A stretch of DNA of 64,000 nucleotides from Megalobrama amblycephala (lineage: Eukaryota; Chordata; Actinopteri; Cypriniformes; Xenocyprididae): the NCBI RefSeq assembly GCF_018812025.1, contig NC_063054.1, forward strand, positions 24,866,142 to 24,930,141, written 5' to 3'. Both the position numbers and the translations under genes were made by a program. Numbering within the stretch: the first letter of the stretch is position 1; the number at the start of each line of letters is the position of its first letter. The notes under the pieces were generated by a model. That model ran no database searches. It saw only the letters and a list, made by a program, of their open reading frames with translations, and was not told the DNA's origin. This document shows positions 33,512 to 48,921 of this stretch, piece after piece.

Positions 33512-36500
33512 GTAAGTCAAACACATTTAAACTACAAATTTATTATATTCTAATGTGACAGTGCGAATACCAAGGACATGCATTAGCCTCGGTTGATGCC
33601 TTGTCGCAGGCGCTTTGTTAAGCGCAGATGCGGAGTGTCATGTTGTTGTTGGCAGTGGAGTTATTAGCTTGCTAACGACGATATAGTTAAGTTTCTGACA
33701 CAGTTTTGTTTTTAGTGTATTATGTGTGTGTATCTTTCTTGTTGTGGGAGTGTGTGTTCTGTGATGGACAGGTAAAAAAAGAGTTGTAAAATTGCTAGCT
33801 ATCTCTCCTTGAATCAAAAGGGAGGAGTCTTCTAGAAAGCAGACTCATATGATCAATAAAATGTTAAATGAAGACATTCAATGATAGAATATTTGATATG
33901 CCTCTCTTATGTAAAGTCTCCATTTATACACTATTTCCGTTCAGCCACCCAACATGTCAGTCAAGAAAAGATGATTCATTTGCCGTTTCCTTAAAGGGGC
34001 TATATCCGACCTACACTTTTGTCAGTTTTATGTAGCCCACTTGTGATGATAGTAAAGATTACTTTCCAAAAACAAACAAAAAACAAACAAACAAAAAACC
34101 TCCAACCCCTTTGAATTGTTGTCTTGGACCCAACATCAATAATAATGCAGATTACAGTATTTATACAGTTCACTCAGTATTTATTTTTCATTTAAAAGTT
34201 GTACACAAATTATTCGTTTTCCAATTAATAGTTTTAATAGCATAAAATCAAAATGGATTTTTATATATTGTCTTTAATTATGTCATTGTGAATTGTGAAT
34301 GATTTATCTAAGCATGTTATTATTATTATTATTATTATTTAATTTTATTAATGTCATAACTTGCTCTTCCTGTGATTTGACTTCACTTCTCTCTCTGCTG
34401 ACATTTACAAGGTCAAACTACAGTTAAGCCAATCGCATTCAGATCTTCCTCCATTCTGGTATACAATGGCCACTTTTCACAATCCAATCAACAACCAATG
34501 AATAAAATCAAGCCCTGCCCTATTTTTTTTTCTTGTTCGATAAGCCACCTTAATTAGAAATATGTAACAATATTGAAGTCATTTATAACTTCTGTTTCAT
34601 GGCAGCTTTAGAATGAAGACTCAAGTCAAATCAGTAGGCTAAAACAATTTTTTTTTTTTTGTAGTTTTTAAACTTTTCTAATTTTTTAAACTGGTCAGCT
34701 CATAGTGGCATCGATTGGCTTTGAATGAGATTTTTACTTCTGGAAATTGTATGTAACTTATATAGGATTTGATGTAATAAATGTGAGTGCTAATATGCTC
34801 ATGGTTCCGACATCATAACCATGAAAGAATCTTGAACTAGTGTGGGTTTGGCTTATTGGAGAGGGAAATTTGGCTTTGATGGTAATTAGATTTTTGATAA
34901 ATAGCATAATAATGGGCTTCTTTTCAAAGGAACGAGGAAAATACTTTTTTACATGATGTAAAAAATGCTATGTTTATTTATCAGCTTCTAGATTCAGATA
35001 CTTGTTTTTTAATAACTACATTTTTTTTTATGGTGAAATTCCTTATCAGTTATTGTTTTTCTTTTTCATTAGAAAGGATTTCTTATTGTTTGCTTTTATA
35101 ACTGTTGATTTACAGTTCTTGTGATCTTTATGCAGATATACTTGTTATATGTTTGTAGGTAGGTTTTGTTAGTCTTTCTGACTTTTTTTTACCTCAACTG
35201 TTCTGTGTCACCTGTAGACAAAGCGACCAACCCTTTAAATCGAGAAGCTGACTGGGAGAGTATTCAACTGTTCTGTGACCAGCTCAGCAATGAACCTGAA
35301 GGGTGCGTTAACAATTCAATCATTTTTAAACTTAAATGTCCTAAATATGCACAGTGAGGAACCTTTCACACAAAATGTGTTTTTGCATTTTATTGTACTG
35401 ATTTCCATTGTTTTTTTTAATGTAAACATGCTAGACATGTCTTTGCATCTCACATTTTTTAAACTCCAAAACTCATTCTTTGTGAATGGTCCCTGAGACA
35501 GTTCTGTAAACATTTAGCAGGTTAAAAGTGCTTACAGAACCCTCAAGTATGTGACATTATGAATGTGTTTTGTTGAGCAATTCATAAACACAATGTCTAC
35601 CCTCAGGGGTGTAATGTTGACGTCTCTGATGCCCGGTTTTCAGTCATTTTAAGCCTTAAGCAGTGGCTCAATAGAGTGCTGCAGGGATGATGTCCAAACA
35701 GGGAAGACTAATTCGCCACTGGTTCCCTCAAGATTTTCCTATAGGGTTTTAGAATGTTGTTTTTCAATGTTTGAGTAAAATAAGGTCTTGAAGAATGTTT
35801 TGTTCTACAACGTAAACTGCACACACTCACACCCCAAATGTTCCTACCTAGTTACTTTTTAGAAACATAAGTCTTATAAGTCTTAAAGGTGCCCTAGAAT
35901 CAGAATTTGAATTTACCTCGGCATAGTTGAATAACAAGAGTTCAGTACATGGAAAAGACATACATTGAGTTTCAAACCCCATTGTTTCCTCCTTCTTATG
36001 TAAATCTCATTTGTTTAAAAGACTTCCAGAAAAACACTCGGATCTCAACATAACACCGACTGTTACGTAACAGTCAGGATCATTAATATGTATGACCCCA
36101 ATATTTGCATAATGCCAGCCCATTCGACGCATTAGACAAGGAAAGGCAGTATTAACGGCTGGATCTGTGCACAAACAAGGTAAGCAAGCAAGAACAACAG
36201 CGAAAAATGGCAGATGGAGCAGTAATAACTGACATGATCCATGATATCATGATATTTTTAGTGATATTTGTAAATTGTCTTTCTAAATGTTTCATTAGCA
36301 TGTTGCTAATATACTGTTAAATGTGGTTAAAGTTACCATCGTTTCTTACTGTATTCACGGAGACGAGAGTCGTTGCTATTTTCATTTTTAAACACGTGCA
36401 GTCTGTATAATGCATAAACACAACTTCATTCTTTATAAATCTCTCCAACAGTGTGTAATTTTAGCTTTAGCCACAGAGCATAGCCTCAAACTCACACAGA

Positions 36501-39500
36501 ATCAAACGTAACCATCTAAATAAATACTTTACTCACATAATTCGAAGCATGCATACAGCATGCATGACGAACATCTTGTAAAGATTCATTTGAGGGTTAT
36601 ATTAGCTGTGTGAACTTTGTTTATGCGATGTATAGTCGAGAGCTCGTGGGGCAGAGGGAGCGCATCTCTTAAAGGGGCCGTGCTGAAAAAATCAGTGCAT
36701 AGTTAATGATGCCCCAAAATAGGCAGCTAAAAAAATTTATTAAAAAAAAATCTATGGGGTATTTTGAGCTGAAACTTCACAGACACATTCAGGGGACACC
36801 TAGGACTTATATTACATCTTGTAAAAAAACAATCTAGGGCACATTTAAGTCTTAAAAATAACAGCTTCAATATTTACGTTTTCAATATGGGTGTGTACGG
36901 GGCTTGACATTACTAGCCACTCCGCATTTTCCTTGGCCACAGTTTTACTGGGAAATTACGTTTTATTAGGGGGGTGACAATACACTTTAGCTCATAAGAA
37001 GAGATGATATTTTAACACTATTTTTAAGAAATCTTCAATTATGAAATTAATTGACTGAAAGTCACAAAATGCAAAACAAAGCAGGTTCATTTTGAAATGT
37101 TTTAACTAATCTAGGGCTGTCACTAATGATTATTTTGGTAATCAGTTGATTATTTTGATGAATAATTGAGTAATAATATTTTTTAAGGTAATAAAAATAG
37201 ATCTAATCGAACAATAGCCTTTAAAATGACTTAAAATGCATTTATAATAACAAGGCAATAATAATTGGTTCAAATAAAGTATCAAAAGCAAGTAATCATT
37301 TGGTTTTATTGAACAACACTGTTCAAAATATGTAATTTAATGTACATAATACTCACCAAATAATATTTAATTCAAATGTCTAATTAAACTTTAATATTTG
37401 GCCACTTCTTTGTGATAGAAATGCTACAGCCACTGTCATTTTTTGAAGAAGATCATGTGGATAGCAAAGAGTTTGCAGATGCAGTCAGAGTTTAAACTTT
37501 TATTTTGAAATCGCGATGAACAAGTTGCATATTTAGTAACATATTAATGTATTCTGTGTTGGCATAGGTTTATAAATGATTTATGTTACAAATCTTGTGA
37601 AATGACGCACGTTGCATTCCCAAATGCACGTTATAAGCAACCCAAACTCACAGCATGGAGTTTAACCGAGCTGCTGAGCCTCGCTACATGCATGTAAACA
37701 CAAAACGCTTCAGACTTTTTATGCGTTCCCAAATGCACATTTTTGGAAACCCAAACAAACGCCGCATGCAGAGACTGAGTTTGTGTGAAGCAGCATTTAC
37801 TGTGAATGGAGCCACTGAGATGCTGGAAGAAACGCGCTCCACTTGGAAACCCCCTGCGCATATATTTATGTAACTGAATATAAAAATTCATCCCACCAAA
37901 GTGGCTAGTGGACGTGACTGTGTTACATGCCACTGCTGAGATTGATGGGTTGGTGTTGGTCAAGCCCTGGATGTATGTAATTTACATTGTAGAGCAAAAC
38001 TTTCAAGTATTGTGAAGTTACCATAGTCCTTATTTTACTCATAAATTGAAAAAAACCCATTATAAAACCCCTTAGGAAAATCTCGAAAGGGAACCAGTGG
38101 CAAACTAGTCTTCCAGTTTTTGACATCATCCCTGCAGTACTCTATAAACTTTAATGACTAGAAATCAACTTCTGTCCAGTTAGTGGAGAGTTGAGCAAGC
38201 TCTCATTACAGTGACCAATGAGCTTCTGAAGATCTGTCAAGCATTTCATTTTTCCTCAGCTGACGCAAAGCTAAAAACTATTATACATGATAATAGATAT
38301 GATAATTGTAAGGTTTACTTATATTTAAACAACTAATAAAATGAGAAAGTAGAAGTAGGAGCATTTGTGGTTATATTGAATTTGATTATTTTTGTCATTG
38401 TGCCTGTGCATGGTCATATAACAGTCCCAAAGGCAGAAACACACAATCACAGGGTAAAGTTACACCTGTCCTTATTTCAGTGAGCTTCACATGACACCCC
38501 TCTGCCATTTTTTTATCAGTGTGCATGTATGACAGACCTTTGACAGAAGAGAGCAAGATTAAATCAAAAACAGTTGTGGGATACCTTAGTCTCTGCTAAA
38601 AAACCACATATGCGCAAACTTAATTAAGATCATAAAAATATAATCTATTAGGATCATATATCTTTTGCTTTTGTTAGTAATCATTCAACATGTACTGGTA
38701 AATGTTGAGGGGTCCTGTTTTACAGATTGTTCTTTTTATTGTGCATTGTTTGTGTGTAGTCCACAGTTGGCCACCAGGCTTCTTGCTCACAAGATTCAGT
38801 CCCCTCAGGAGTGGGAGGCCATGCAGGCACTCACGGTAAGATTGGCATTCAGGGTTTTTCTCAGGGTGTGACCGAATATGCCAAAACCCTATTGTATTAT
38901 TACTTGATTTTTTGCTTATTTGGTGCTAAATTTTGATTTATCAAAGTATTGCAAAGATATAAGCGAATTAAATTGTCTGATATCGCCTAAATTGAGTAGT
39001 TGACATATAACTGCCGAACGCAGAGTCTAAACGTAATGAAACTTGAAACTTGATACTTGAACACATAGACAACAGGATATTCTGAGGATGCAGGCAAATC
39101 TTTGTCCAATTCTGCCCATAGAGGTCCCTACAAATAAAAACTTAAATCAACAACTGTTTATTGAGGAAAATTATATTTTGATGCATATTTTCTTAAGGGC
39201 AAATGGTAGCCAAGCCATGAAAAATTAATAGTACAAATGAACAAAAATGGCCACCAGGAGCAATCAACTTTTTAGCAGTTAATAACTTGCATTATGAATG
39301 ACGGATCATTATGAAATTTAGCATATTCAAGGAATGATGAGGCTTTGTAATTGATTGAGAGTCAACCACAAGGTTGCGCTATTATAGGCTAATTTACATT
39401 TTTTCTAATAACTCTAGAACCATGATGACTAAAACAAAAATTAAACTTCAGACACACAAATAGACAAGTAGACACACAAGTTTATTTTTTAGAGTTTTTA

Positions 39501-42500
39501 GCAAAAATAGATTGTAAAAACCTGATTCAGTTTTACCATCAAGTAAATAATAATAACATATTTGTCTTTACACCTTTAATACATCTTAATAATTATTTTC
39601 TAATTGTTTTAAAATATGGTTTTCAAGGTAAAAGCCAAAAGTATTTTGTACACATTAATTAATAATACTTTATAATGTCCTTACATTTTTGGGGAGTTGC
39701 ACATTATTTATAATCTTGCTATGTCATATAAAGATCAAATTATGTAATTATGTAAAAACCTATTGACCTTGACAGCAGTGTCCTTTGCTGTTTTTTTTAT
39801 TTTTATAATTTAATAGATGGGCTCTCCCATTAATAGGTGGGAGCATCATATTGTTGGCTCATTTACAAATTAGTCATAATTCGAATGTTACTGGGAGTTT
39901 TCTTGAGTTTCATTGATTCAGGGTGCAAATGTTCTGTATGAATTATACAGCTGATGCTATTTAACTGTTTGTCACTGTGTGTTTGTGTCCTAAGGTTCTA
40001 GAAACCTGTGTGAAAAACTGTGGGAAAAGGTTCCATAATGAGGTGGGGAAGTTCCGTTTCCTGAACGAGCTCATCAAAGTGGTTTCTCCTAAGGTATGTT
40101 TTGTCTGTGAGTTTTGTGCGATAAAATTGGTTACTAAACTTTTTTTGTGTAAAGTTTTATTACTTGTCCGCAGAAGTATACGCAAAAGTACACAAAACTT
40201 CCATGTTTACATAGATGGGGCCCTATGAAATCCGTTTTATTTTTTTCCGAATTCAGTTTTTTCCGTATTAATTTTTCTGGATTCTGTTTTTTTCCATTTT
40301 AATGGTTAAATTAAATTTTAGAAATGAAAAAGCATGTCCAATTAATTGAAATGATTAAACTTATACAATTTAACAAAAATTATTAAGTTTAAAAAAATAA
40401 AAAAATTTAGGGCCCAATGACGTTTTTTTTATTTTTCTCAAATTCCATTTTATTTTTTACCAGATTCTCTTTTTTCTGTTTTAAGTTTTCTGGATTCCAT
40501 TTTAATGGTTTCATTAAATTTTAATAAACAAAAAGCATGTCTAATTAATTGAATTCATATTATTATTATTATTATTATTATTTTTTTTTTTTTTTTTTTT
40601 TTTTTACAGAAATTCTGTTGTGTATTTTAATTTTTCTGGCAATCAAATGAAGGCATAAAATATTAATTTAATATTTCTTTAAATCATATGACATTAAACA
40701 AACTTTTTAGTGCTGCACAACAGAGATTTACTGTTAAAATTAAAACATAAAAATTATGATTATTCCTTAAATTAAGTTTTAATAATAATTTATTATTATT
40801 GTTATTAGTGTTCGTATTATTATTCCATTGAGACAGATTAATTCTGCTGTACAACAGTAATAAATTTCTGTCCTACAATTTCTTTAAGTTAAGGCGAACG
40901 TTTATTTTTAGGGGTTGCCGTGAAGAGCTTTGAGTTTCTGTGTGTTTATGATATGATGATAGTTTTTCTCAAATTAAACTGTAAAATGCTAAAGGTAAAA
41001 CTCTCAGTGCAGCTCTGGAGATTAAGTTCATGGGTTCATGTCCTCATATAGTGAGGCGGAATAGGCTGAAAACACAGAAAACGTCACACAAAATCTATGA
41101 CATTCCACGTTATAGAGTAAATTCCGTGATCCTGTCTGCATTTTCTGCATCGCAGAAATCATAGTGCCCTACATAGAGTGCATGAACATAGCAGAGGCAC
41201 AAAGCTAGTTGAACAAACTCAAAGTTACAGGATTGGTTTTGTTGACAAAACATATTCAACCCAGTTTAAACAATACCACTACAGCTGATATAAACCTCTG
41301 TCATTTCAGCATTTTATCCTAAGTTTGTGATTAGTTTGCATGCACGTGCACAGGGTAGTGTGATGTATGCAGACAGTTAATGTTTAATTATGTGGAACAT
41401 AATGACAATATGATTCCCTTTTCACAAGAGTCAGCATGATTAACTTTACAGCTGATGGTAACCATTTTGGACAGTAAGAAGAATTACAACAAATTTTTCA
41501 CAGCACAAAATAATTATAAAATGCAGAATTTAAACAGAATTACACAGCAAGAGGAAACACAACTGCTGCCACAACAACAGTTCAAAAGGACGAATGAAGA
41601 GAGGAGAATAGCTCATTAAAATATAGAAACACAGCTGATATATCAATGAGTATGTATATTTATATGGCTGCACAATGATAACATAGGCTTAATAAATTTA
41701 AAAATGTTTATGTGCAGTTGCAGTTATAAGTTTACATACAACTTGCAGGATCTGCAAAATGTTAATCAGTTTAACAAAATAAGAGGGATCATAAAAATTG
41801 CATGTTGTTTTTTAGTCCTGCATGTTGCATGTTGTTTTTTTAGTACCTGAATAAGCTATTTCACATAACAGATGTTTAAAACTAAACTTAAAAAAAAAAA
41901 AAAAACATTAAAAAGCTGACCCACGTTTGTGGTACATAACCCAGAGGTGGTATTAACTAATCTTAAGCTTACCTGGCTAGCCACCTAAACCGGATTTGTG
42001 GTACAAACCCCAGGTAGCTTGTCAGTTGTTTTTTTTCTTCCCTAATCTGCACACATCACTAAGTCCAACAATGACAAATGTTTGCATTTATTGCATATCC
42101 TTATTTGTTCAAACCTGATTATATTGCATGAGGAACTCGAAAAACTGGAAAAACATGAAAACCAAAGAGAGAGCGCTAGAGGAAGATGAAGAAAGTGGTG
42201 CCATTAGGCTAAGAAAAGAGAATGATTTGGTGATCTGGATGAAGACACTGTGCAGTTATACACAATGTCTTTTGCTGCTTTGAATGGAAATACTAGTAAT
42301 AGATATCTTAAATGTGTCTGAACTATTCCTTTAACTTGTATTGAATGCTGAATATTTCTTAAATGTGATGCTAATTAGCATAACTAATAAGTTATGCTAA
42401 TAGGTTAGATTGCACATACAAACAATAGCTCCTAAAGCATTTGTCAATAACTCTCCTGTACCCTATTTCTGTTGCAGTATCTTGGTTCTCGAGCACCAGA

Positions 42501-44168
42501 ACCAGTGAAGAAAAAAGTTTTAGAAATGATGTACAGCTGGACTCTGAGTTTACCAGAGGAGACAAAGATTTCTGATGCTTATCAGATGCTTAAGAAACAA
42601 GGTAACCTGATGTGTAGGGCCTTCACTTCTCATAAATAATGTACATATTTAGCTATGTCTCGCATCTGATAAATGTATTTTCAATAGACATATTGACATT
42701 TGTATTTTCATGAATGCTGTTAAAAGTTACGGTAAGCAAACATGATGTGCAATGCATATGTTTAAAACAATAAAGTTCTCCTGTTGGACTCTTTGTGCTG
42801 ATGTTGTCATTTTGTGTTGTGGACTCTGTTAATACATAGGCTACATTGTTCATGTAACTGATCTGCATTTCTTTCCAGGTATTATTAAACAGGATCCAGA
42901 TCTTCCTGATGATAAGCCCTGTCCTCCTCCACCACCCAGGCCCAAAAACGCCATTTTTGAGGATGAGGAGAAATCAAAGGTAGTTGAGATGCAGTAATGC
43001 AGTTTAAATTAATGATTTGTGTTACTTTTTCCTAATATGACTTTACTATGTGTACCGTGATTAAGAAGGATTCAGGAATTCAACCTGACTTATGTGACAT
43101 GCACAAAACTATTGCTAAGATGTTTGTAAACTCTGAGCCAGTTAAACATTGTAAGATAAGTCCAGGTGCATTTTCTCTTAATGTTTTCTTTTCTCTGTCC
43201 TGTACTTTCTCTTTTCCTCTGATTCAATAGATGTTGTCCCGTCTTCTGAATAGCTCTCATCCTGAGGACCTGCGGGCAGCAAACAAACTCATCAAAGAAA
43301 TGGTTCAGGAGGTGAGTAGATGTGTGTATATATGTCTTAGATATTTCAGTAACTCTGAAGTTCTTAGCTCTTAGTGTCTATTTCCCAGAACAGTGATGTG
43401 AAACAAATGATACACAATGCCAACAAATGGTCTATTCACACCAAAAGCAAAACAAGTATCTGTCAGTCTAAACAAAAAACTAATTCATGTGAGCACAATA
43501 GATGCTGGAACACAGAATTCACCTTTCAGTTGAACTGTCAGAAGGATAGAAGCAGGAAATGCAAGTTCAACATTCTAATTTTAGCACAAAAAAACCTTCA
43601 CATTAAGGCTGGGCGACACAGCAAAAAAATGTATCAATATATAATATTTCATATTATTCAGTATCGATAATTATTGAAAATTTTAATAACCTTTAAAAAA
43701 AAGAAAGAAAGAAGAAAAGAAAAAAAAAGACCAGTAGGAAAAAAAAGTTTGAATTTAACCAATACATTTTTAATTAAGGCAAACAACAAATAATTTTAAA
43801 ACAAAACAAAATAAATAAACTGTAAACAAATATTTCTTATATTTTATATGATGATTAAATAAATAAGTGTTAAAGAAACTAATGGGGCGTTCACTCCAGA
43901 CGCGACTTGCACTAATAAATCGTGCTATTCGCACGTAGTTGGACGCTTGAACATTTTGAGTTTACTCGCTTCATTTGCGCGTGAAATTCACTTCACAACA
44001 GATGCGAATTCGCGTCATGAGAGGGGCTCTCCCTCTCCTTTAAATATGTGTCCCTCAGACTCTTCCACTTCTTTCTGCACACTTCCTCTGAATAAACACA
44101 ACTCGTCAGTGGGAAAGTAGTTGTAAAATACGGCGAATAAGCTCAATTTGCCGGCTTTAGCTAGGCAA

Positions 44169-44247
<79 letters not shown>

Positions 44248-47200
44248 TCAAATTGAGTAAAGACCGTTTTTTACAACTTACCAGATTGTCCGACCTCCTC
44301 ACTCACTTTCTTCCAAGCAAGATCTTTTTTTATTCCTGTTTCTATAAAAGTATGAAGATGTATCGTACAGTGACGATGATTTTGTCCTCCATTGTTGTTT
44401 CAGATTTCTGCCTCTGCTCACTACGTCTTAATCATGTCACAAGCTCCTGATTGGTTAATGCGGCGTGAATATTCGCCAAAGTTCAGATTTTTCAACTTGA
44501 GCGATTCGCGCAAATCACGCGTTACGCACGTCAAATGCCCGAAACGCTCAATTCGTGCCGCAGGATGTCTATTCGCGTCTTTGCGTTCACTTAACATGTA
44601 AATCACTCGCGCTTAACGCTTCATTTGCGTCTGGTGTGAACGAAATTGAGAAACTTTTTTGTTTCAAACTGAGATCACGATTCTGAATGACAACTAAATG
44701 AAATAACATGTAATTTACTAGAGGTTCTGACAAAATATGAATTGCTGCTGTCTTTTTAAAAAAAAATTTATTTATTTGAGTTAATTATTTAAAAAAAAAA
44801 ATCTGTTTGGATGAATGATTCAATGACTCGCTCATAAATACTCTTGTTTCCTTACTGGATGAATCAGTGTATTTGAAAGAATCTGTTGAATGATTCAACG
44901 TGAAATACATTTTTTAACAGTCACTTGTCGCTAGGGATGGGCGATATGGCCTAAAAAAATTATCGCGATAATTTCAGGTATTTATTGCGATAACGATACC
45001 AATGACGATAATATATACATATCAATTTGACGGACAGTAAAAAATCTATCATAATCAATTATTACCCGTCATTTTAATTTTTATATTATAATGATAAGAC
45101 ATTTGATAGCTTCTGATTTCATACACATTTTCATTTTTATTCATGAACTTGCAGGATAAGTTGATAGGCTTTCATCTTGATAGGCTTTTCATTTTGATCT
45201 CGCTTTCATCTTGAACAGCTTCATCCTTTCCTCTTTGCAGAACGAAATACATGAAAATATGTTGAAAGACACAGTAGCTTACCGAAATCGTCAGTGTTGC
45301 AAGCATTTTCACTTAACATTAACGTTATGTTAACTTGTACCTCAGAATTCGTTTGATAGTCAGCAAGAAAAATAACAAAACGAACCATTTAAAACAAAAC
45401 GAACTAGATTAGAAACTGATTTATGTAAGTATAAGTATCACAACTTTATTATTATAAAATATACCTAAACCGAGTGCTTGCCTGTGTGGTGAATCATTTT
45501 ATTCTGGAGACTGAACTCGCGCTTTGCTGCCACACTGGAGCGCACTCGCCACCTACTGGACAGGGGTGGGAATTACATTTACAAGCTACATACTACATCA
45601 GCCTCAGTAATCTGTCAAAATGACGGACGGCCTTCATATTTTTTTCCGTCATTGCTAAAAAAAAAAAAAACCGTTAACGCGAACTCTGATATATATAAAT
45701 ATATATATATTTCACACGACCGCGGTGGCGCGGTTGTCATGCCGACCGTAAGAGCCCTAATTGTATCAAAAAGTAACAATCCCAACTATGTCTTCAGATA
45801 GTTAACAAAATATAGCTGTGACGCAGCTCTCCGTGTACGCGCTTCGGATGAGTACACACAAATCTCCTCACAGTGCGCGCGAGTTCTCTTTTGCGTCTTA
45901 CAGTTGAATGTTTAAAGTGGCAAGGTTTAAATGGGTTTAGTTTAAACACAGATAGCAGCGTGAGATGTTCAGGTCTCACCTGCACTCGCGCGCTATCAAC
46001 ACCCGGGTGATGACGGCGTGAGTGACATACGGCTCACTCACTGAACATTTGTTTATAGTGATTATTATAGTTTGCTCCGCATCTGATTTTCTATAACCAA
46101 ACCAGTTCCAAATTGTGGCGGTAGCTCCTCGCTTAACAACAAACTGCTCCTCAGCCTCACATCTTTTTAGTCGTGCTTGTTTTAACTCCGTGCGTGAACA
46201 GTGAATCGGTCTCGCACGAAACTACGTCAACAACTAGACTTCATCTAGTTCATCGTAATTATCGAGAGGAGACAAATTTTTATCATGAGGAGAATTTTCA
46301 ACGGTATTTATCGCAAACGATAATATCGCCCATCCCTACTTGTCGCCACCTGGTGGTGAAACAATGTAATCGATAAATGTGTCATTTTCAGTGCCAAGTT
46401 TCTTTCAAAAGCTGATTTGCTCGATTTTGATCGATGACATAGACATTAGTGTTTATATCTGAACTATAAACTTTTATCTCAGTACTTCTGTGATAATTTG
46501 AATATTTGTAACACACAGAAATAAACCTCCGTGAAGTTGGCACATAATCCCCAAAACTATGTCATTCGTTTGTGCTACGTTTGTGCTGATTTGTGCCGCA
46601 AAAACGAACGTTTGTGCTGGTTTGGTGTTTGAGATATTAAGCATAATTTTTTTTGGCGTGTGACGTCATTCTCCACCCCATGTCGTTCAAATCGCTTCAA
46701 ACCGGTGCCATTCGTTTGTGCTCGATTTGTGCTGGTTTGTGCCGTTAAAACAAACACTGTAACTGTTTTCCTTCCACAGATATAACAAATTTAATTCGGG
46801 AGCTGTGGCGTCATTCTCCACCCCACTTCGTCTAAATCGCACGAAACTGGTGTCGTTCGTTTGTGCTCGATTTGTGCTGGTTTGTGCCGTTAAAACAAAC
46901 ACTGTAACTGTTTTCCTTCCACAGATATAACAAATTTAATTCGGGAGCTGTGACGTCATTCTCCACCCCACTTCCTCTAAATCGCACGAAACTGGTGTCG
47001 TTCGTTTGTGCTCGATTTGTGCTGGTTTGTGCCGTTAAAACAAACACTGTAACTGTTTTCCTTCCACAGATATAACAAATTTAATTCGGGAGCTGTGACG
47101 TCATTCTCCACCCCACTTCCTCTAAATCGCACGAAACTGGTGTCATTCGTTTGTGCTCGATTTGTGCTGGTTTGTGCCGTTAAAACAAACACTGTAATTG

Positions 47201-48864
47201 TTTTCTTTCCACAGATATAACAAATATAATTCGGGACCTGTGACGTCATTCTCCACCCCACTTCCTCTAAATCGCACGAAACTGGTGTCGTTCGTTTGTG
47301 CTCGATTTGTGCTGGTTTGTGCCGGTAAAACAAACACTGTAACTGTTTTCCTTCCACAGATATAACAAATTTAATTCGGGAGCTGTGACGTCATTCTCCA
47401 CCCCACTTCGTCTAAATCGCACGAAACTGGTGTCGTTCGTTTGTGCTCGATTTGTGCTGGTTTGTGCCGTTAAAACAAACACTGTAATTGTTTTCTTTCC
47501 ACAGATATAACAAATATAATTCGGGACCTGTGACGTCATTCTCCACCCCACTTCCTCTAAATCGCACGAAACTGGTGTCGTTCGTTTGTGCACGATTTGT
47601 GCTGGTTTGTGCCGTTAAAACAAACACTGTATCTAAGACCTCTTCTTAAATATAGCCTAACGAAAAAATTTTTTATGTTATGTAACTCTCCATGCCATAT
47701 TGCTCCAACCCGGTATTGTTCGTTTGTGCTCGATTTGTGCCGGTTTGTGCCATTAAAAGAATCCCTGTAATTGATTACCTTTTTAAAAAAAAAAATTAAA
47801 AAAATAATGAAAAACCCAATCTCCACCCCATGTAATCTAAATCGCTTCAAAACTGGCATATTCGTTTTTGCTCTATTTGTGCAGGTTTCTGCCGTTAAAA
47901 GAATAACTTAAAATAACAACAATAATAATGATAATAATAATAGGCCTAAAAAATAAAAAAAAATCTCCTCCCCGTCATCTTAAATCGTTCCAATCGTTTG
48001 TCCCTGTTTGTGCCATTAAATAATACTAAGACCCCTTCTTAAATGGACTAAATTTGTGCCAGATATTGTCACAACCACTTAGGCCTACATGTTACCTGCC
48101 TACTTCTGGAACCAGGCGTGTTCTATGCTGTGCTATAGCACTGGGACAGATATTTGAATAAATAATAATAATAAAATACTATACAATTGCATGGTAAATT
48201 TTCAAATACATGTTTAACGTGTTTCTGCGCCCTTCAAAAACGTTAAACAATGCATAGGAAGGTCTGCATACGGAAAAGATGTATGCTCTGAGACTAAAAA
48301 AATCATGTGTGCAGGGTAATTTACAGGTTAATTTAAAATTTGTTTGACACTTCAGAGATGTGTATTCTTTTATTAATTATTGTGCAATCAAGAAACTCAC
48401 AGGAACGCGTGTATAACACGCGAAAGATAGTGCCAAAGATAAAACGCTGCAACTAACAGGCCCAGTGGAATCTTGTGGAACTGCTTATGCTCAGATTATT
48501 TCATCATCTAACTGCAATTTACCTTTCAAACAAACACAGACTTTAATCAATGTAAAGTAGCATATAGGCGAAGGCTATTTTCTTTAAATAAAACAATAAT
48601 AATGAAGAAAAAAACAAAAAACAAATACACTGTACAAAGTGAATTGCAATTGTTACATTAAATAGAACAAGTTAACGGATAAAATTAGTGTTGTTTATAA
48701 ATTAATTCATATAGGTTGATTTTGAGTCCTTGTTTTTCCCTTCTTGACTGGAACCAGTTAATTAGGCCAAGGTGTTTAGATTAGACTACTTGATGTTTAG
48801 ATGTTTAGATTGACTGTTATTTCGATAATATTCAGGCTGCAAATCAAGTTTGCAATGCTAAAAT

Positions 48865-48921
<57 letters not shown>

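Noticed and set aside
37631..37963. 110-codon minus-strand frame in gga1 intron 2
   Set aside because: Lies in repeat DNA with no motif, splice signals or codon pattern supporting a gene.
44148..44450. 100-codon frame across the (AT)n tract
   Set aside because: Tyr/Ile repeat is the microsatellite translated; flanks are MITE sequence.
46575..47859. Overlapping 60-126-codon frames with repeated TAQTSTNRAQTN segments
   Set aside because: Artefacts of the 145-bp tandem repeat, which is not a multiple of three; the same peptides recur in shifted frames.
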